DNA of 64,000 nucleotides from Amycolatopsis viridis (GTDB lineage: Bacteria > Actinomycetota > Actinomycetes > Mycobacteriales > Pseudonocardiaceae): the NCBI RefSeq assembly GCF_011758765.1, contig NZ_JAANOU010000001.1, forward strand, positions 4,960,001 through 5,024,000, in the 5' to 3' direction. Below, piece by piece: positions 49,860-58,670 of this stretch. Every line of letters begins with the position of its first letter. Positions within the stretch are counted from its first letter, which is position 1. Below the pieces are notes generated by a model. That model saw only the letters and a list, made by a program, of their open reading frames with translations. It made no database searches and was not told the origin of the DNA. The translations under genes and the position numbers were made by a program.

Positions 49860-50824
49860 GCTGGAAATCGTGTCACACCGGGCCGCGGTTCGTCCCGCGA
49901 GCGCACCTGCCGCATCGGCGGCCGGTCGGCGACCAGGACGTCGGTGACCTGCGGCACCCACGTCCCGTCGGCGGGCACGAACTGGGTCAGCGCACCGGAG
50001 GCCCCCGCGTCGATCCCGCAGCGCGCCAGCGCCGTGCCGAGGATCTGCCGGGCCATGACGCCCAGCTGCAGCAACGACCGGTTGCGGTGCTTGCGCACCC
50101 CGAGGTTGACCTGCGCGAGCCCGTCCATGCCGTACCGGGCCTCGGCGTCGAGCAGCAGCCCGATCTCCACGCCGTACCCGGCGGCGAACGGAACCGACTC
50201 GAGGAACTCGCGGGTCGCCGCGTACTCGCCGCCCAGTGGCTGGACCACGGACGCCAGCGCGGGCCGCAACGCGGACAGCACCGGCCGGGCGAGCAGCTCG
50301 GTGACCCGCCCACCGCCGGTGCCGGCCTCGGCCGTCTCCAGCCGCAGCGGCCGCCGGTAGAACCCCTTCACCAGGTGCACGTCCTCGGCGAGCAGCAGGG
50401 GGCCGAGCAGGGCGGGCACGAACCCGGGGTCGGGGTCGACCAGGTCGGAGTCGAGGAACACGACGAGGTCCCCGGTGGTCGCCGCGAGCGACCGCCACAG
50501 CACCTCGCCCTTGCCGGGCAGCGGTTCGAGGTGCGGCAGCACGTCCTCGCGGCGCACCACCCGCGCGCCGGCCGCCGCGGCGACCTCGATCGTCGCGTCC
50601 GTGGAACCGGAGTCCACCACCACGAGCTCGTCGACGAGGGTGCCGGCCAGTGGCCGCACCGAGGCCACCACGTCACCGACCGTCTCCTCCTCGTCGAGCG
50701 CGGGCAGCACCACCGACACGGTGCGGCCCGCTTTCGCCCGAACCAGGTCAGCCGGGTCGAAATCGGGCTCCTGCCACGTGCGCCGCGCGAACCAGCCGGT
50801 GTCCATGACCGCCGATCGTGCCAT
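49856..50824 (-). CDS. gpgS: Glucosyl-3-phosphoglycerate synthase
   Basis: 322 aa, GT-A fold (GT81). Nucleotide-binding motifs: VVLPALDEEETVGDVV, VDSGSTDATIEVA, and the metal motif VVFLDSDLVDPDPGF. The acceptor region includes RKHRNRSLLQLGVMARQILG. It transfers glucose from NDP-glucose to 3-phosphoglycerate, the first step to glucosylglycerate and methylglucose lipopolysaccharide in actinobacteria. Match to Rv1208 and context (DivIVA-like, tagA) support it. ATG at 50824; a second ATG six codons later is also possible. Divergent from the acyltransferase gene. Confidence 0.9.
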   Translation of the reverse strand: MARSAVMDTGWFARRTWQEPDFDPADLVRAKAGRTVSVVLPALDEEETVGDVVASVRPLAGTLVDELVVVDSGSTDATIEVAAAAGARVVRREDVLPHLEPLPGKGEVLWRSLAATTGDLVVFLDSDLVDPDPGFVPALLGPLLLAEDVHLVKGFYRRPLRLETAEAGTGGGRVTELLARPVLSALRPALASVVQPLGGEYAATREFLESVPFAAGYGVEIGLLLDAEARYGMDGLAQVNLGVRKHRNRSLLQLGVMARQILGTALARCGIDAGASGALTQFVPADGTWVPQVTDVLVADRPPMRQVRSRDEPRPGVTRFPA

Positions 50825-50852
50825 GCTGGATCGACGACGAACGGGAGGAACC

Positions 50853-51524
50853 GTGCTTTACCAGCTCATCCGCGTCCTGGCGGTACCGGTGGTCAAATTG
50901 ATCTACCGGCCGGAGGTGCGGGGCGCGGACCGGGTTCCCGGGCACGGGCCGGTGATCCTCGCGCCGAACCACCGGGCGGCCGTCGACACGACGCTGCTCG
51001 CGCTGGTCAGCCCGCGGCGGGTGCGGTTCCTCGGTAAGGCGGAGTACTTCACCGGCAAGGGGCTGAAGGGCCGGTTGATGGCCGCGTTCCTGGACGCGGT
51101 GGGGTTCGTGCCGGTCGAACGCGGCAACGCGAAGGCCGGGCTGGCCGCGCTGGAGTCCGGTCGCAAGGTGCTCGACGAGGGCGGCGTGTTCGGCATCTAC
51201 CCGGAGGGCACCCGGTCGCTGGACGGCCGGCTGCACCGCGGGCACACCGGCGTCGGGTCGCTCGCGCTGGCGACCGGCGCGAAGGTGGTGCCGGTGGCGC
51301 TGATCGGGACGGAGAAGCTGCTGCCGAACGGCAAGCTGTTCCCGCGGTTCGCGAAGGTCGTCGTGGAGTTCGGCGAGCCGCTGGACTTCTCGCGCTACGA
51401 CGGGCTGGACGCGTCACCGGCGATCCGGCGCGCGGTCACCGACGAGGTGATGTACGCGATCGCCGAGCTGTCCGGGCAGGAGTACGTGGACAAGTACCAC
51501 AAGCGGCCGGGGGAAGCTGCTTAG
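50853..51524 (+). CDS. 1-acyl-sn-glycerol-3-phosphate acyltransferase (PlsC-like)
   Basis: 223 aa. The acyltransferase motifs are NHRAAVD (HX4D), FVPVERGN, and YPEGTRSLDG. A single hydrophobic N-terminal segment (LYQLIRVLAVPVVKLIY) would anchor it to the inner membrane. It most likely acylates lysophosphatidic acid in phospholipid synthesis. GTG at 50853 has GGGAGGAA upstream. It is divergent from gpgS with 28 bp between, so the promoters overlap. Confidence 0.87.
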   Translation: MLYQLIRVLAVPVVKLIYRPEVRGADRVPGHGPVILAPNHRAAVDTTLLALVSPRRVRFLGKAEYFTGKGLKGRLMAAFLDAVGFVPVERGNAKAGLAALESGRKVLDEGGVFGIYPEGTRSLDGRLHRGHTGVGSLALATGAKVVPVALIGTEKLLPNGKLFPRFAKVVVEFGEPLDFSRYDGLDASPAIRRAVTDEVMYAIAELSGQEYVDKYHKRPGEAA

Positions 51525-51526
51525 CA

Positions 51527-51560
51527 CTCCGGCTGGAGATCGTGCTCTCGCCGGCCGGAG
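51527..51560. terminator. Weak hairpin after the acyltransferase gene
   Basis: CTCCGGC (51527-51533) and GCCGGAG (51554-51560) form a 7-bp stem with a 20-nt loop in the gap to the convergent TetR gene. It lacks a T run, so terminator activity is uncertain. Confidence 0.3.
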
Positions 51561-51571
51561 CGGTGGCCTGA

Positions 51572-52186
51572 TCAGCGTCGCGCTCCCGGCCAGGCAGCCA
51601 GCGCCAGTTCGGCCACCTCGGTCAGCTCGGCGGCGGTGGCGCCGTCCTGGGCTCGTTGCGAGAGTCCCTGTAGGACGGTGGCGAAGTACTCGGCCAGGGC
51701 CCGCGGGCCGGCCTCGGCGGGCAGTTCGCCCGCCCGCTGCGCCTCCCGCAGCCGGGCCTCGAACCCGGCGACGTTCCGGTTGCGCAGATCGCGGAGGAAC
51801 GCGCGCACTTCGGTGTCCTGCGGGGAGACGTTGATCGCCGCGCTCATGGCCAGGCAGCCGGCCGGGTGCGCGGGGTCCGGGTAGATGACCGCGGCCTCGC
51901 GGAGGATGCGCGCGAACGCCCGGTACGCGGTGGGCTCCTCGCGCAGCGCGGCACCCGCGAAGCCGCCGACAGCTGACCGGCCGTAGGCCTCGACGACCTC
52001 CTCGAACAGCGACTTCTTGTCCCCGAAGGCCGCGTACAGGCTTCCTGAGCGGATACCCATCGCCTCGGTCAGCTCGCCGATGGAAACACCTTCGTAGCCG
52101 CGCTCCCAGAACAGGCGCGTGGCCGCGGTGAGCGCGGCTGCGCGGTCGAAGGTGCGCGGGCGTCCGCGCTTCGCTGTCTCGGTCAT
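51572..52186 (-). CDS. TetR family repressor of the SDR gene
   Basis: 204 aa. The HTH is RGRPRTFDRAAALTAATRLF then IRSGSLYAAFGDKKSLFEEV, with the RGRPR start typical of the AcrR-type group. The C-terminal domain (TetR_C_16-like) contains PAGCLAMSAAINVSPQ. ATG at 52186. It is divergent from the SDR gene, and the 87-bp gap contains a nested palindrome, so the regulator very likely controls both. The effector would be a small lipophilic or aldehyde-type substrate, but this is speculation. Confidence 0.88.
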   Translation of the reverse strand: MTETAKRGRPRTFDRAAALTAATRLFWERGYEGVSIGELTEAMGIRSGSLYAAFGDKKSLFEEVVEAYGRSAVGGFAGAALREEPTAYRAFARILREAAVIYPDPAHPAGCLAMSAAINVSPQDTEVRAFLRDLRNRNVAGFEARLREAQRAGELPAEAGPRALAEYFATVLQGLSQRAQDGATAAELTEVAELALAAWPGARR

Positions 52187-52205
52187 ACGTCACATTCTAG
52201 AACGC

Positions 52206-52242
52206 TCGACCAACAAACCGTGCTACGGTCTTTCTTGGTCGA
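52206..52242. promoter_or_regulatory. Nested palindromic operator between TetR and SDR genes
   Basis: Outer arms TCGACCAA (52206-52213) and TTGGTCGA (52235-52242) are perfect inverted repeats. Inside, ACCGT-GCT-ACGGT (52217-52229) is a second dyad with almost the same centre. It lies in the gap between divergent genes, just where a TetR operator is expected. Confidence 0.65.
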
Positions 52243-52273
52243 TCACTCAACAAATGGAAGGTGGCCAAGGATC

Positions 52274-53047
52274 ATGGGTACGCAGCGGCTCGAGGGCAAG
52301 ATCGCGCTCGTCACCGGAGGCAGCAGGGGCATCGGGCGCGCCGTCGCGGAGCGGCTCGCCCGGGACGGTGCCCTCGTCGCACTGACCTACGCCCGCGACG
52401 AAGACGCGGCGCACGACACCGTGGAGCGCATCCGCCAGGGCGGCGGCCGGGCCTTCGCCCTCCACGCGCCGCTGGGCCACCACGGCGACGCGGCCGCCCT
52501 GTGGTCGGGCTTCGACGCCGAGATTCACCGCCACACACCCGAGCCGGCCGTCGACATCATCGTCAACAACGCCGGGATCGGACGCAGTGCGGACCTGACA
52601 TCACTGACCGAGGACGGTTTCGACGAGGTCTTCGCCGTGAACGTGCGAGCACCGTTCTTCATCGTGCAAGAGGGACTGAAGCGACTGCGCGACGCCGGCC
52701 GGATCATCAACATCTCCAGCGGCGCGGCCCACCTCGCCATGCCGGAAGCCATCGCCTACGGCGCCACCAAGAGCGCCCTGGACAACTTCACCCGCAACCT
52801 CGCCAAGGAGCTGGGCCCCCGGGGCATCACCGCGAACTCGGTCGCACCCGGGATCATCGACACCGACGTCAACGCGGGGTGGCTGCGGGGCAACCCGGAG
52901 GCCGAAGCACACGCGGCTTCCCTCGCCGCGCTGGGCCGCGTGGGCCGCCCGGAGGACGTGGCCGACATCGTGGCGTTCCTCGCCTCGGACGACGCGCGCT
53001 GGGTCACCGGCAAGGTGGTCGACGCGACCGGCGGCTCCGGCCTGTGA
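52274..53047 (+). CDS. Short-chain dehydrogenase/reductase
   Basis: 257 aa. The cofactor motif is TGGSRGIGRAVAERLA, the NNAG motif is VNNAGIGRSA, and the catalytic Ser and YxxxK set is ISSGAAHLAMPEAIAYGATK. The tail VTGKVVDATGGSGL is standard for classical SDRs. It probably uses NADPH (Arg after the Gly-rich loop). ATG at 52274 follows AAGG. The divergent TetR gene with its palindrome suggests induction by the substrate or a related compound. A strong terminator hairpin follows. Confidence 0.92.
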   Translation: MGTQRLEGKIALVTGGSRGIGRAVAERLARDGALVALTYARDEDAAHDTVERIRQGGGRAFALHAPLGHHGDAAALWSGFDAEIHRHTPEPAVDIIVNNAGIGRSADLTSLTEDGFDEVFAVNVRAPFFIVQEGLKRLRDAGRIINISSGAAHLAMPEAIAYGATKSALDNFTRNLAKELGPRGITANSVAPGIIDTDVNAGWLRGNPEAEAHAASLAALGRVGRPEDVADIVAFLASDDARWVTGKVVDATGGSGL

Positions 53048-53054
53048 GCCCGCG

Positions 53055-53097
53055 CCCCCGGGCGGGAGTCCCCACCACGGGACCTCCCGCCCGGGGG
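53055..53097. terminator. Strong hairpin between SDR and LOG genes
   Basis: A 14-bp perfect GC stem (53055-53068 with 53084-53097) is extended by four pairs after a one-base bulge, with a 6-nt loop. It separates convergent genes and can terminate both strands. Confidence 0.7.
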
Positions 53098-53162
53098 AAC
53101 TCACCGGTGGGATCGGGTGCGAAAGGCGGACCGGTTCGCGCGGTGGGCGGGGTGCTCGGCCG

Positions 53163-53729
53163 CTACTGCCACTTCGCCACGTCGGGCGCCCGGTAGGCCG
53201 CGAACGCGTCCAGCAGCGCGGCGGGGTCCTCGTCCACGAAGACCAGGTCCCGGTGCTCCGGGCGCAGGAACTTCTCCGCGACCATGTGGTCGATGAAATC
53301 GCGGAACGGCCGGTAGTACCCGGCCACGTCGACCAGCCCGATCGGCTTGCCGTGCAATCCCAGCTGCGCCCAGGTCCAGACCTCGGCCAGCTCCTCGAGC
53401 GTGCCGGCGCCGCCGGGCAGGGCCAGGAAGGCGTCGGCGTACTCGGCCATCTTCGCCTTGCGCTCGTGCATGTCGGCGGTCACCACCAGCTCCGACAGGC
53501 GGTCGTGGGCGATCTCCACGCGCTTGAGGTGCTCCGGGATCACGCCGATCACCTCGCCGCCCGCGGCCAGCGCGCCACCGGCGACCGCACCCATCAGGCC
53601 GACGCTCGCGCCGCCGTACACCAGTCCGATGCCGCGCTCGGCGAGCAGCTTGCCCAGCCCGGTGGCCGCGTCGGCGTACACCGGGTCTCCGCCGCCGGAC
53701 GAGCCGCAGAAAACACAGATCCGCTTCAC
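53163..53729 (-). CDS. LOG family protein (nucleoside 5'-monophosphate phosphoribohydrolase type)
   Basis: 188 aa. The LOG motifs are VYGGASVGLMGAVA and LPGGAGTLEEL (PGGxGTxxE), with the CVFCGSS N-terminus. These enzymes release a nucleobase from its monophosphate and in actinobacteria and plants can make cytokinin-type bases (Rv1205). Start GTG at 53729 adjoins the stop of the second LOG gene. The two LOG genes are tandem, downstream of dapE, as in M. tuberculosis order (Rv1202-1205 region). Confidence 0.9.
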   Translation of the reverse strand: MKRICVFCGSSGGGDPVYADAATGLGKLLAERGIGLVYGGASVGLMGAVAGGALAAGGEVIGVIPEHLKRVEIAHDRLSELVVTADMHERKAKMAEYADAFLALPGGAGTLEELAEVWTWAQLGLHGKPIGLVDVAGYYRPFRDFIDHMVAEKFLRPEHRDLVFVDEDPAALLDAFAAYRAPDVAKWQ

Positions 53730-54515
53730 CTAGTGCGTGTCCTCCCATGCCTTGTAGGCGTCCTCGACCATCGCGACCGCCTCGTCCACGTCGTCGGTGA
53801 GGTGCAGCAGCGCGAGGTCCGAATCGCTGATCTTGCCCTGGGCGTGCACCGAGTCGCGCACCCAGTCGTAGAGCCCACCCCAGTACGACCGTCCGAACAG
53901 GACCACCGGGAACTTCGTCACCTTCTTGGTCTGGACCAGCGTGAGCGCCTCGAACAACTCGTCCAGTGTGCCGAACCCGCCGGGCAGGCAGATGAACGCC
54001 TGCGCGTACTTGATGAACATCGTCTTGCGGGTGAAGAAATACCGGAAGTTCACCCCGAGATCGACCCACGGGTTCAGGCCCTGCTCGAACGGCAGCTCGA
54101 TGCCCAGCCCGACGGACAGGCCGCCGGCCTCCGACGCGCCGCGGTTGACCGCCTCCATCGCGCCCGGGCCGCCGCCGGTGATCACGGCGAACCCGGCGCC
54201 GGCCAGCCCGGCACCGATCTTGCGGCCCAGCTCGTACTCGGGGTGGTCGCGCGGCGTGCGGGCCGAACCGAACACGGTGACCGCGCGCGGCACCTCGGCC
54301 AGCGCGCCGAAGCCCTCCACGAACTCGGCCTGGATGCGCATGACCCGCCACGGGTCGGTGTGCACCCAGTCGCTGGGCCCGCGCGAGTCGAGCAGGCGCT
54401 GGTCGGTCGTGGTCGACTCGATGCGCCGGTCGCGGCGCAGCACGACCGGTCCCCGCTGCTTCTCCCGCGGGTGCTCGGGATACTCGGACGTTCCGTCCAC
54501 CTCTGGCCCTGTCAC
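53730..54515 (-). CDS. LOG family protein, TIGR00730 type
   Basis: 261 aa. It carries AVTVFGSARTPRDHPEYELG, ITGGGPGAMEAVNRGA (GGGxxGxM-type) and LPGGFGTLDELFEALTLVQ. It has a 60-residue N-terminal extension relative to the first LOG protein. The start GTG at 54515 is the best available within a frame that otherwise runs into dapE, but it has no clear Shine-Dalgarno. The stop is adjacent to the other LOG start. A function in nucleotide or base salvage is likely; specificity is unknown. Confidence 0.85.
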   Translation of the reverse strand: MTGPEVDGTSEYPEHPREKQRGPVVLRRDRRIESTTTDQRLLDSRGPSDWVHTDPWRVMRIQAEFVEGFGALAEVPRAVTVFGSARTPRDHPEYELGRKIGAGLAGAGFAVITGGGPGAMEAVNRGASEAGGLSVGLGIELPFEQGLNPWVDLGVNFRYFFTRKTMFIKYAQAFICLPGGFGTLDELFEALTLVQTKKVTKFPVVLFGRSYWGGLYDWVRDSVHAQGKISDSDLALLHLTDDVDEAVAMVEDAYKAWEDTH

Positions 54516-54525
54516 CTCGCCGAGC

Positions 54526-55602
54526 TTACTGGGCCAGGAAGTCCCGCAGCACCCGCGTGACCTGCCGGATCTCCCGGGCCGCGACGTGCTCCTCGCGGGT
54601 GTGCGCGAGCGTCGGGTCACCCGGGCCGAAGTTCACCGCCGGCATGCCCCGCGCGGCGAACCGGGCCACGTCGGTCCAGCCCAGTTTCGCCGCGACCCGC
54701 CCGCCCGCCGCCTCGACCAGCTCGGCCGTCGCGGGCGCGGTCAGCCCGGGCAGCGCGCCCGGTGACAAGTCCACAACGGACAGTTCGTAGCCGTCGAACA
54801 CCTCACGCAGGTGCTTTTCCGCCTGTTCCGCGCTGCGGTCCGGGGCGAACCGGAAGTTCACCGCGAGCACCGCCTCGTCCGGCACGACGTTGCCGGCCAC
54901 GCCGCCGGACACCCGCACCGCCTGCAGGCCCTCCCGGTAGGTGAGGCCGTCGATGTCCACGGTCCGCGCCTGGTACGCCTCCAGCCGCCGCAGCGGTTCG
55001 CCGAGCGCGTGGATCGCGTTCACACCCATCCACGCCCGCGCGGTGTGGGCGCGCCTGCCGGGCAACCGCAGCTCGACCCGCATGGTGCCCTGGCAGCCGG
55101 CCTCGACGACCGCGTTCGACGGTTCGCCGACGATCGCCAGGTCACCGGCCAGCCAGTCCGGCAGCTCCCGCTCGATGCGGCCGAGACCGTTGCGCACGGC
55201 CTCGACCTCCTCGTTGTCGTAGAAGACGAACGTGACGTCGTGCCGCGGCTCGGTGACGGTGGCCGCGAGGTGCAGGAACACCGCGTCGCCACCCTTCATG
55301 TCGACCGTGCCGAGCCCGTGCAGCACCTCGTCGTCGCCGGAGCCCTCGCGGCGCACCGGGAGGTTCTCGTTGACCGGCACGGTGTCCAGGTGCCCGGCGA
55401 GCACCACGCGTGACGGGCGGCCCAGGTGGGTCCTGGCGAGCACGGCGTCCCCGTTGCGCACCACCTCCAGGTGCCCGGCCTGCGCGCGGAGCGCGGACAG
55501 CACCGCGTCGGCGAGCGCGGCCTCCTGACCGGAGACGCTGTGGACGTCCACCAGCGCGGCGGTCAGGTCGACCGGGTCGGCGTGCAGGTCGAGAGTGGTC
55601 AT
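54526..55602 (-). CDS. dapE: Succinyl-diaminopimelate desuccinylase
   Basis: 358 aa, M20 metallopeptidase family. Zinc-site motifs: [36 protein letters not shown] and [14 protein letters not shown]. The dimerisation domain ([20 protein letters not shown]) is in the middle. It cleaves N-succinyl-LL-2,6-diaminopimelate, the third enzyme of the succinylase route after DapD and DapC. Those genes lie 500 bp to 3 kb away in the same region. ATG at 55602. It is followed by the two LOG genes. Confidence 0.93.
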   Translation of the reverse strand: MTTLDLHADPVDLTAALVDVHSVSGQEAALADAVLSALRAQAGHLEVVRNGDAVLARTHLGRPSRVVLAGHLDTVPVNENLPVRREGSGDDEVLHGLGTVDMKGGDAVFLHLAATVTEPRHDVTFVFYDNEEVEAVRNGLGRIERELPDWLAGDLAIVGEPSNAVVEAGCQGTMRVELRLPGRRAHTARAWMGVNAIHALGEPLRRLEAYQARTVDIDGLTYREGLQAVRVSGGVAGNVVPDEAVLAVNFRFAPDRSAEQAEKHLREVFDGYELSVVDLSPGALPGLTAPATAELVEAAGGRVAAKLGWTDVARFAARGMPAVNFGPGDPTLAHTREEHVAAREIRQVTRVLRDFLAQ

Positions 55603-55624
55603 GCCCCGACTCTAAGGGGTGCCG

Positions 55625-55630
55625 TACGGT
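55625..55630 (+). promoter_or_regulatory. -10 hexamer TACGGT of the lipoprotein gene (leaderless type)
   Basis: TACGGT ends six bases before GTG 55637. It would also overlap the dapE promoter in the 34-bp gap between the divergent genes. Confidence 0.45.
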
Positions 55631-55636
55631 GAACAC

Positions 55637-56071
55637 GTGCGCACGTGGAAGCCCCTGATCGCCCTCGGCGCGGTGGCACTGGTGCTGGCGGGCTGCTCCA
55701 ACGAGGCCGGGCCGACCCCGAAGGGCAGTGTCGGCCAGGCGACCAGTCCGTACGCGCTGTCGGTCAAGCTCGACGCCATCACCACCGACGGGTGCTTCCG
55801 CGAGCCGGCCGGATCGACCCCGCGGGGCTGCGCCAAGTACGTCACCGAGCTGGGCAGCGTCCCCGGCCTGGCGCGCGAGCAGGCCGGCACCAAGCACCCG
55901 GACCTGGTCGCCGCGGCGAACGACCTGGACAAGGGCATCGGCGCCTACCGCGACAACCACTGCGACACCGTCCCCCAGCCCGGTGGCGCGTGCACCACGG
56001 CGCTCACCGCGATCGCGGACAGCCTGCGGTCGGCGAAGCAACTGGTGGACACCCAGCTGACGAACCACTGA
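55637..56071 (+). CDS. Putative lipoprotein
   Basis: 144 aa from GTG at 55637. An N-terminal signal peptide ends in the lipobox LVLAGCSN, predicting lipidation at Cys. The mature part is helical (YALSVKLDAITTDGCF, HPDLVAAANDLDKGIGAYRD) and has four Cys, which could form disulfides. I recognise no family. It lies between dapE and dapD, with the dapD start 16 bp downstream. The function is unknown; the position suggests shared expression with dapD. Confidence 0.75.
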   Translation: MRTWKPLIALGAVALVLAGCSNEAGPTPKGSVGQATSPYALSVKLDAITTDGCFREPAGSTPRGCAKYVTELGSVPGLAREQAGTKHPDLVAAANDLDKGIGAYRDNHCDTVPQPGGACTTALTAIADSLRSAKQLVDTQLTNH

Positions 56072-56073
56072 GT

Positions 56074-56079
56074 TACGGT
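56074..56079 (+). promoter_or_regulatory. -10 hexamer TACGGT of dapD (leaderless type)
   Basis: TACGGT ends seven bases before GTG 56087; the same hexamer precedes the lipoprotein gene. The direct repeat TTACGG-TTACGG is part of it. Confidence 0.4.
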
Positions 56080-56086
56080 TACGGCC

Positions 56087-57067
56087 GTGAGCGAGCAGAC
56101 CCCGAACCCCGAGACCACCGGTGCGCACGGCGTCGGCCTGGCCACCGTCACCACCGACGGGACCGTGCTGGACACCTGGTTCCCCCAGCCCAAGCTGAGC
56201 GAGCCCGGCACCAGCGGGACCGAGCGGCTGACCCGCGACCAGGCCGCCGAGCTCCTCGGGGCGGAGGCCGCCGCGCTGCTCGGGCCGGACGACGCCCGCG
56301 GCGTCGAGGTGGTCGCGGTCCGCACCACCATCGGCACCCTGGCGCAGGCCCCGGCCGACGCGCACGACGTGTACCTGCGCCTGCACCTGCTGTCGCACCG
56401 CCTGGTGCAGCCGCACGGGCAGAACCTCGACGGCATCTTCGGCCTGCTGGCCAACGTCGTGTGGACCAACCACGGCCCGTGCCAGGTCGAGGGCTTCGAG
56501 CGGACCCGCCTGCGGCTGCGCGCACGCGGCCCGGTCACCGTCTACAGCGTCGACAAGTTCCCGCGGATGGTCGACTACGTGGTGCCGGCTGGTGTCCGGA
56601 TCGGGGACGCCGACCGCGTGCGGCTCGGCGCGCACCTGGCCGGTGGCACCACGGTCATGCACGAAGGTTTCGTGAACTTCAACGCCGGCACGCTCGGCGC
56701 CTCGATGGTCGAGGGCCGCATCTCGGCCGGGGTGGTCGTCGGTGACGGCACCGACGTCGGCGGCGGCGCGTCGATCATGGGCACGCTGTCCGGCGGCGGC
56801 AAGGAGATCATCTCGCTCGGTGAGCGCTGCCTCATCGGCGCCAACGGCGGGGTGGGCATCTCGCTGGGTGACGACTCGGTGGTCGAGGCCGGGCTGTACG
56901 TCACGGCGGGCACGAAGGTCGTGGTCGACGGCAAGACCGTCAAGGCGCGTGAGCTGTCCGGCATCTCCGGCGCGTTGTTCCGGCGCAACTCCGGGACCGG
57001 CGCGGTGGAGGCCGTGCCGCGCACCGGGGCCGGCATCGAGCTGAACGAGATGCTGCACGCGAACTGA
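56087..57067 (+). CDS. dapD: 2,3,4,5-tetrahydropyridine-2,6-dicarboxylate N-succinyltransferase
   Basis: 326 aa, left-handed beta-helix acyltransferase of the actinobacterial type. Hexapeptide turns run through residues 160-300 ([40 protein letters not shown]). The N-terminal domain ([18 protein letters not shown]) is typical. It succinylates tetrahydrodipicolinate using succinyl-CoA, the committed step of the succinylase route. GTG at 56087. The gene is 15 bp from the preceding lipoprotein gene and is followed by a strong hairpin facing dapC. Confidence 0.93.
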   Translation: MSEQTPNPETTGAHGVGLATVTTDGTVLDTWFPQPKLSEPGTSGTERLTRDQAAELLGAEAAALLGPDDARGVEVVAVRTTIGTLAQAPADAHDVYLRLHLLSHRLVQPHGQNLDGIFGLLANVVWTNHGPCQVEGFERTRLRLRARGPVTVYSVDKFPRMVDYVVPAGVRIGDADRVRLGAHLAGGTTVMHEGFVNFNAGTLGASMVEGRISAGVVVGDGTDVGGGASIMGTLSGGGKEIISLGERCLIGANGGVGISLGDDSVVEAGLYVTAGTKVVVDGKTVKARELSGISGALFRRNSGTGAVEAVPRTGAGIELNEMLHAN

Positions 57068-57077
57068 GTTCGTCCCG

Positions 57078-57110
57078 CGGCCAGGCGCCGGCCTCACCGG
57101 CGCCTGGCCG
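57078..57110. terminator. Bidirectional hairpin between dapD and dapC
   Basis: A 14-bp perfect stem (57078-57091 with 57097-57110) closes a 5-nt loop (CCTCA). It lies between convergent genes and has no T run, but the stem is strong enough to end transcription or protect both mRNA ends. Confidence 0.65.
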
Positions 57111-57143
57111 GCGGCAGTGCCGCGGCCGATGCCGCACGGGGTG

Positions 57144-58235
57144 CTACTGGAGCCGCTCGGCTGCGGCCTCGATGCGCTCGTCGGTCGCGGTCAGCGCGAT
57201 CCGGACGTGCCGGCCGCCCGCGGGACCGTAGAAGGTGCCCGGCGCGACGAGGATCCCGCGCTCGGACAGCCACTGCACGGTCTGCCAGGCGTCCTCCCCG
57301 CGGGTGGCCCACAGGTACAGCCCGGCCTCGGAGTGGTCGATGTCGAATCCGTTGTCCTGCAACGCCTTGTGCAGCACCACGCGGCGGCGCGCGTAGCGTT
57401 CGCGCTGGGTCTCCAGCGCGTTGTCGTCGGCCAGCGCGGCGGTCATCGCCTCCTGCACCGGACGCGGCACGATCATGCCGGCGTGCTTGCGCACCGCCAG
57501 CAGCCCGGCGACCAGCTCCGGGTCACCGGTGACGAACCCGGCGCGGTAGCTCGCCAGGTTCGCGGACTTGGACAGCGAGTGCACGGCCAGCAGGTTGTCG
57601 TGGCGGCCGCCGCACACCGAGGGGTGCAGGATCGACACCGGATCGGCCTCCCAGCCGAGCGCGAGGTAGCACTCGTCGGAGACCACGATCACGTCCCGCT
57701 CACGCGCCCACTCCACGATGCCGCGGAGCGTTCCGGCGCTGAGCACGCGGCCGGTCGGGTTGGACGGCGAGTTCAACCAGAGCATCGCGGGCGGCTCGGT
57801 GAGCTCGCGCGGATCGTCGCTGCGCAGCACGCCGGCACCGGCCAGCAGCGCACCCACCTCATACGTCGGGTACGCCAGTTCCGGGATCACCACGGTGTCC
57901 CCCGGCTCGGCGCCGAGCAGCCGCGGCAGCCACGCGACGAGCTCCTTGGAGCCGATCGTGGGCAGCACCGCCGCCGGGTCCACGCCCGTCACGCCGTGCC
58001 GCCGGCGCAGCGCCTCGACGGCCGCGGCGCGCAGCTCGGGTGTGCCGTGCGTGGTCGGGTAGCCCGGGATCTCGGAGACCGACGCCAGCGCCGCCCGGAT
58101 CGACTCCGGCACTGGATCGACCGGTGTGCCGATCGACAGGTCGACCACGCCACCGGGGTGGGACTTCGCCCGCGCCGTGGGCTCGGCGAGCGAGTCCCAG
58201 GGGAAGTCGGGCAGACCGGTACCGCCGCGGTTCAT
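57144..58235 (-). CDS. dapC: N-succinyldiaminopimelate aminotransferase
   Basis: 363 aa, fold-type I PLP aminotransferase. The PLP lysine is in [15 protein letters not shown] (residues near 225). Other motifs are [13 protein letters not shown] (PLP ring stacking) and [13 protein letters not shown] (Asp pairs with PLP). It transaminates N-succinyl-2-amino-6-ketopimelate. ATG at 58235 overlaps the ferredoxin stop by four bases, the same pair as fdxC and Rv1178 in M. tuberculosis. Together with DapD and DapE it completes the succinyl branch. Confidence 0.9.
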   Translation of the reverse strand: MNRGGTGLPDFPWDSLAEPTARAKSHPGGVVDLSIGTPVDPVPESIRAALASVSEIPGYPTTHGTPELRAAAVEALRRRHGVTGVDPAAVLPTIGSKELVAWLPRLLGAEPGDTVVIPELAYPTYEVGALLAGAGVLRSDDPRELTEPPAMLWLNSPSNPTGRVLSAGTLRGIVEWARERDVIVVSDECYLALGWEADPVSILHPSVCGGRHDNLLAVHSLSKSANLASYRAGFVTGDPELVAGLLAVRKHAGMIVPRPVQEAMTAALADDNALETQRERYARRRVVLHKALQDNGFDIDHSEAGLYLWATRGEDAWQTVQWLSERGILVAPGTFYGPAGGRHVRIALTATDERIEAAAERLQ

Positions 58236-58552
58236 TCGCCCTGCGGAGGCAGGTCCTTGATCCACTGCGGATCGTTGCTGGTCTTGCCGACCTTGGAGGC
58301 GCCCCCGGGCGAGCCCAGGCTGTCGAAGAAGTCGACGTTCGCCTTGGTGTACTCGGCCCACTCGTCCGGCACGTCGTCCTCGTAGTAGATCGCCTCGACC
58401 GGGCACACCGGCTCGCAGGCGCCGCAGTCCACGCACTCGTCGGGGTGGATGTAGAGCATGCGGTCGCCCTCGTAGATGCAGTCGACAGGGCACTCGTCGA
58501 TGCACGCCTTGTCGAGCACGTCGACGCAGGGCTCGGCGATCACGTACGTCAC
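58232..58552 (-). CDS. fdxC: 7Fe ferredoxin
   Basis: 106 aa. Cysteines at residues 9, 17, 21, 25, 40, 43, 46 and 50 match the 3Fe-4S plus 4Fe-4S arrangement of actinobacterial ferredoxins (CIDECPVDC and [12 protein letters not shown]). The tail is acidic and longer than the minimal clostridial form. It transfers electrons to partner oxidoreductases. The start is GTG at 58552. The stop overlaps dapC, as in M. tuberculosis (fdxC, Rv1177), though no enzymatic link to DapC is known. Confidence 0.93.
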   Translation of the reverse strand: MTYVIAEPCVDVLDKACIDECPVDCIYEGDRMLYIHPDECVDCGACEPVCPVEAIYYEDDVPDEWAEYTKANVDFFDSLGSPGGASKVGKTSNDPQWIKDLPPQGE

Positions 58553-58670
58553 TGCGGTCTCCTGCTAGGTCAAAGGATCCACTACTGATGCTGGACATTA
58601 CGCGCAGACGTGGTGGCCTTCCACAGTGAGGCCACCCTTAATCCGGCAGCCGGCGAGCACAATGGGGGCC

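Noticed and set aside
51527..51560. Attachment-site or recombination repeat
   Set aside because: Only a 7-bp hairpin, with no integrase, tRNA or direct repeat nearby.
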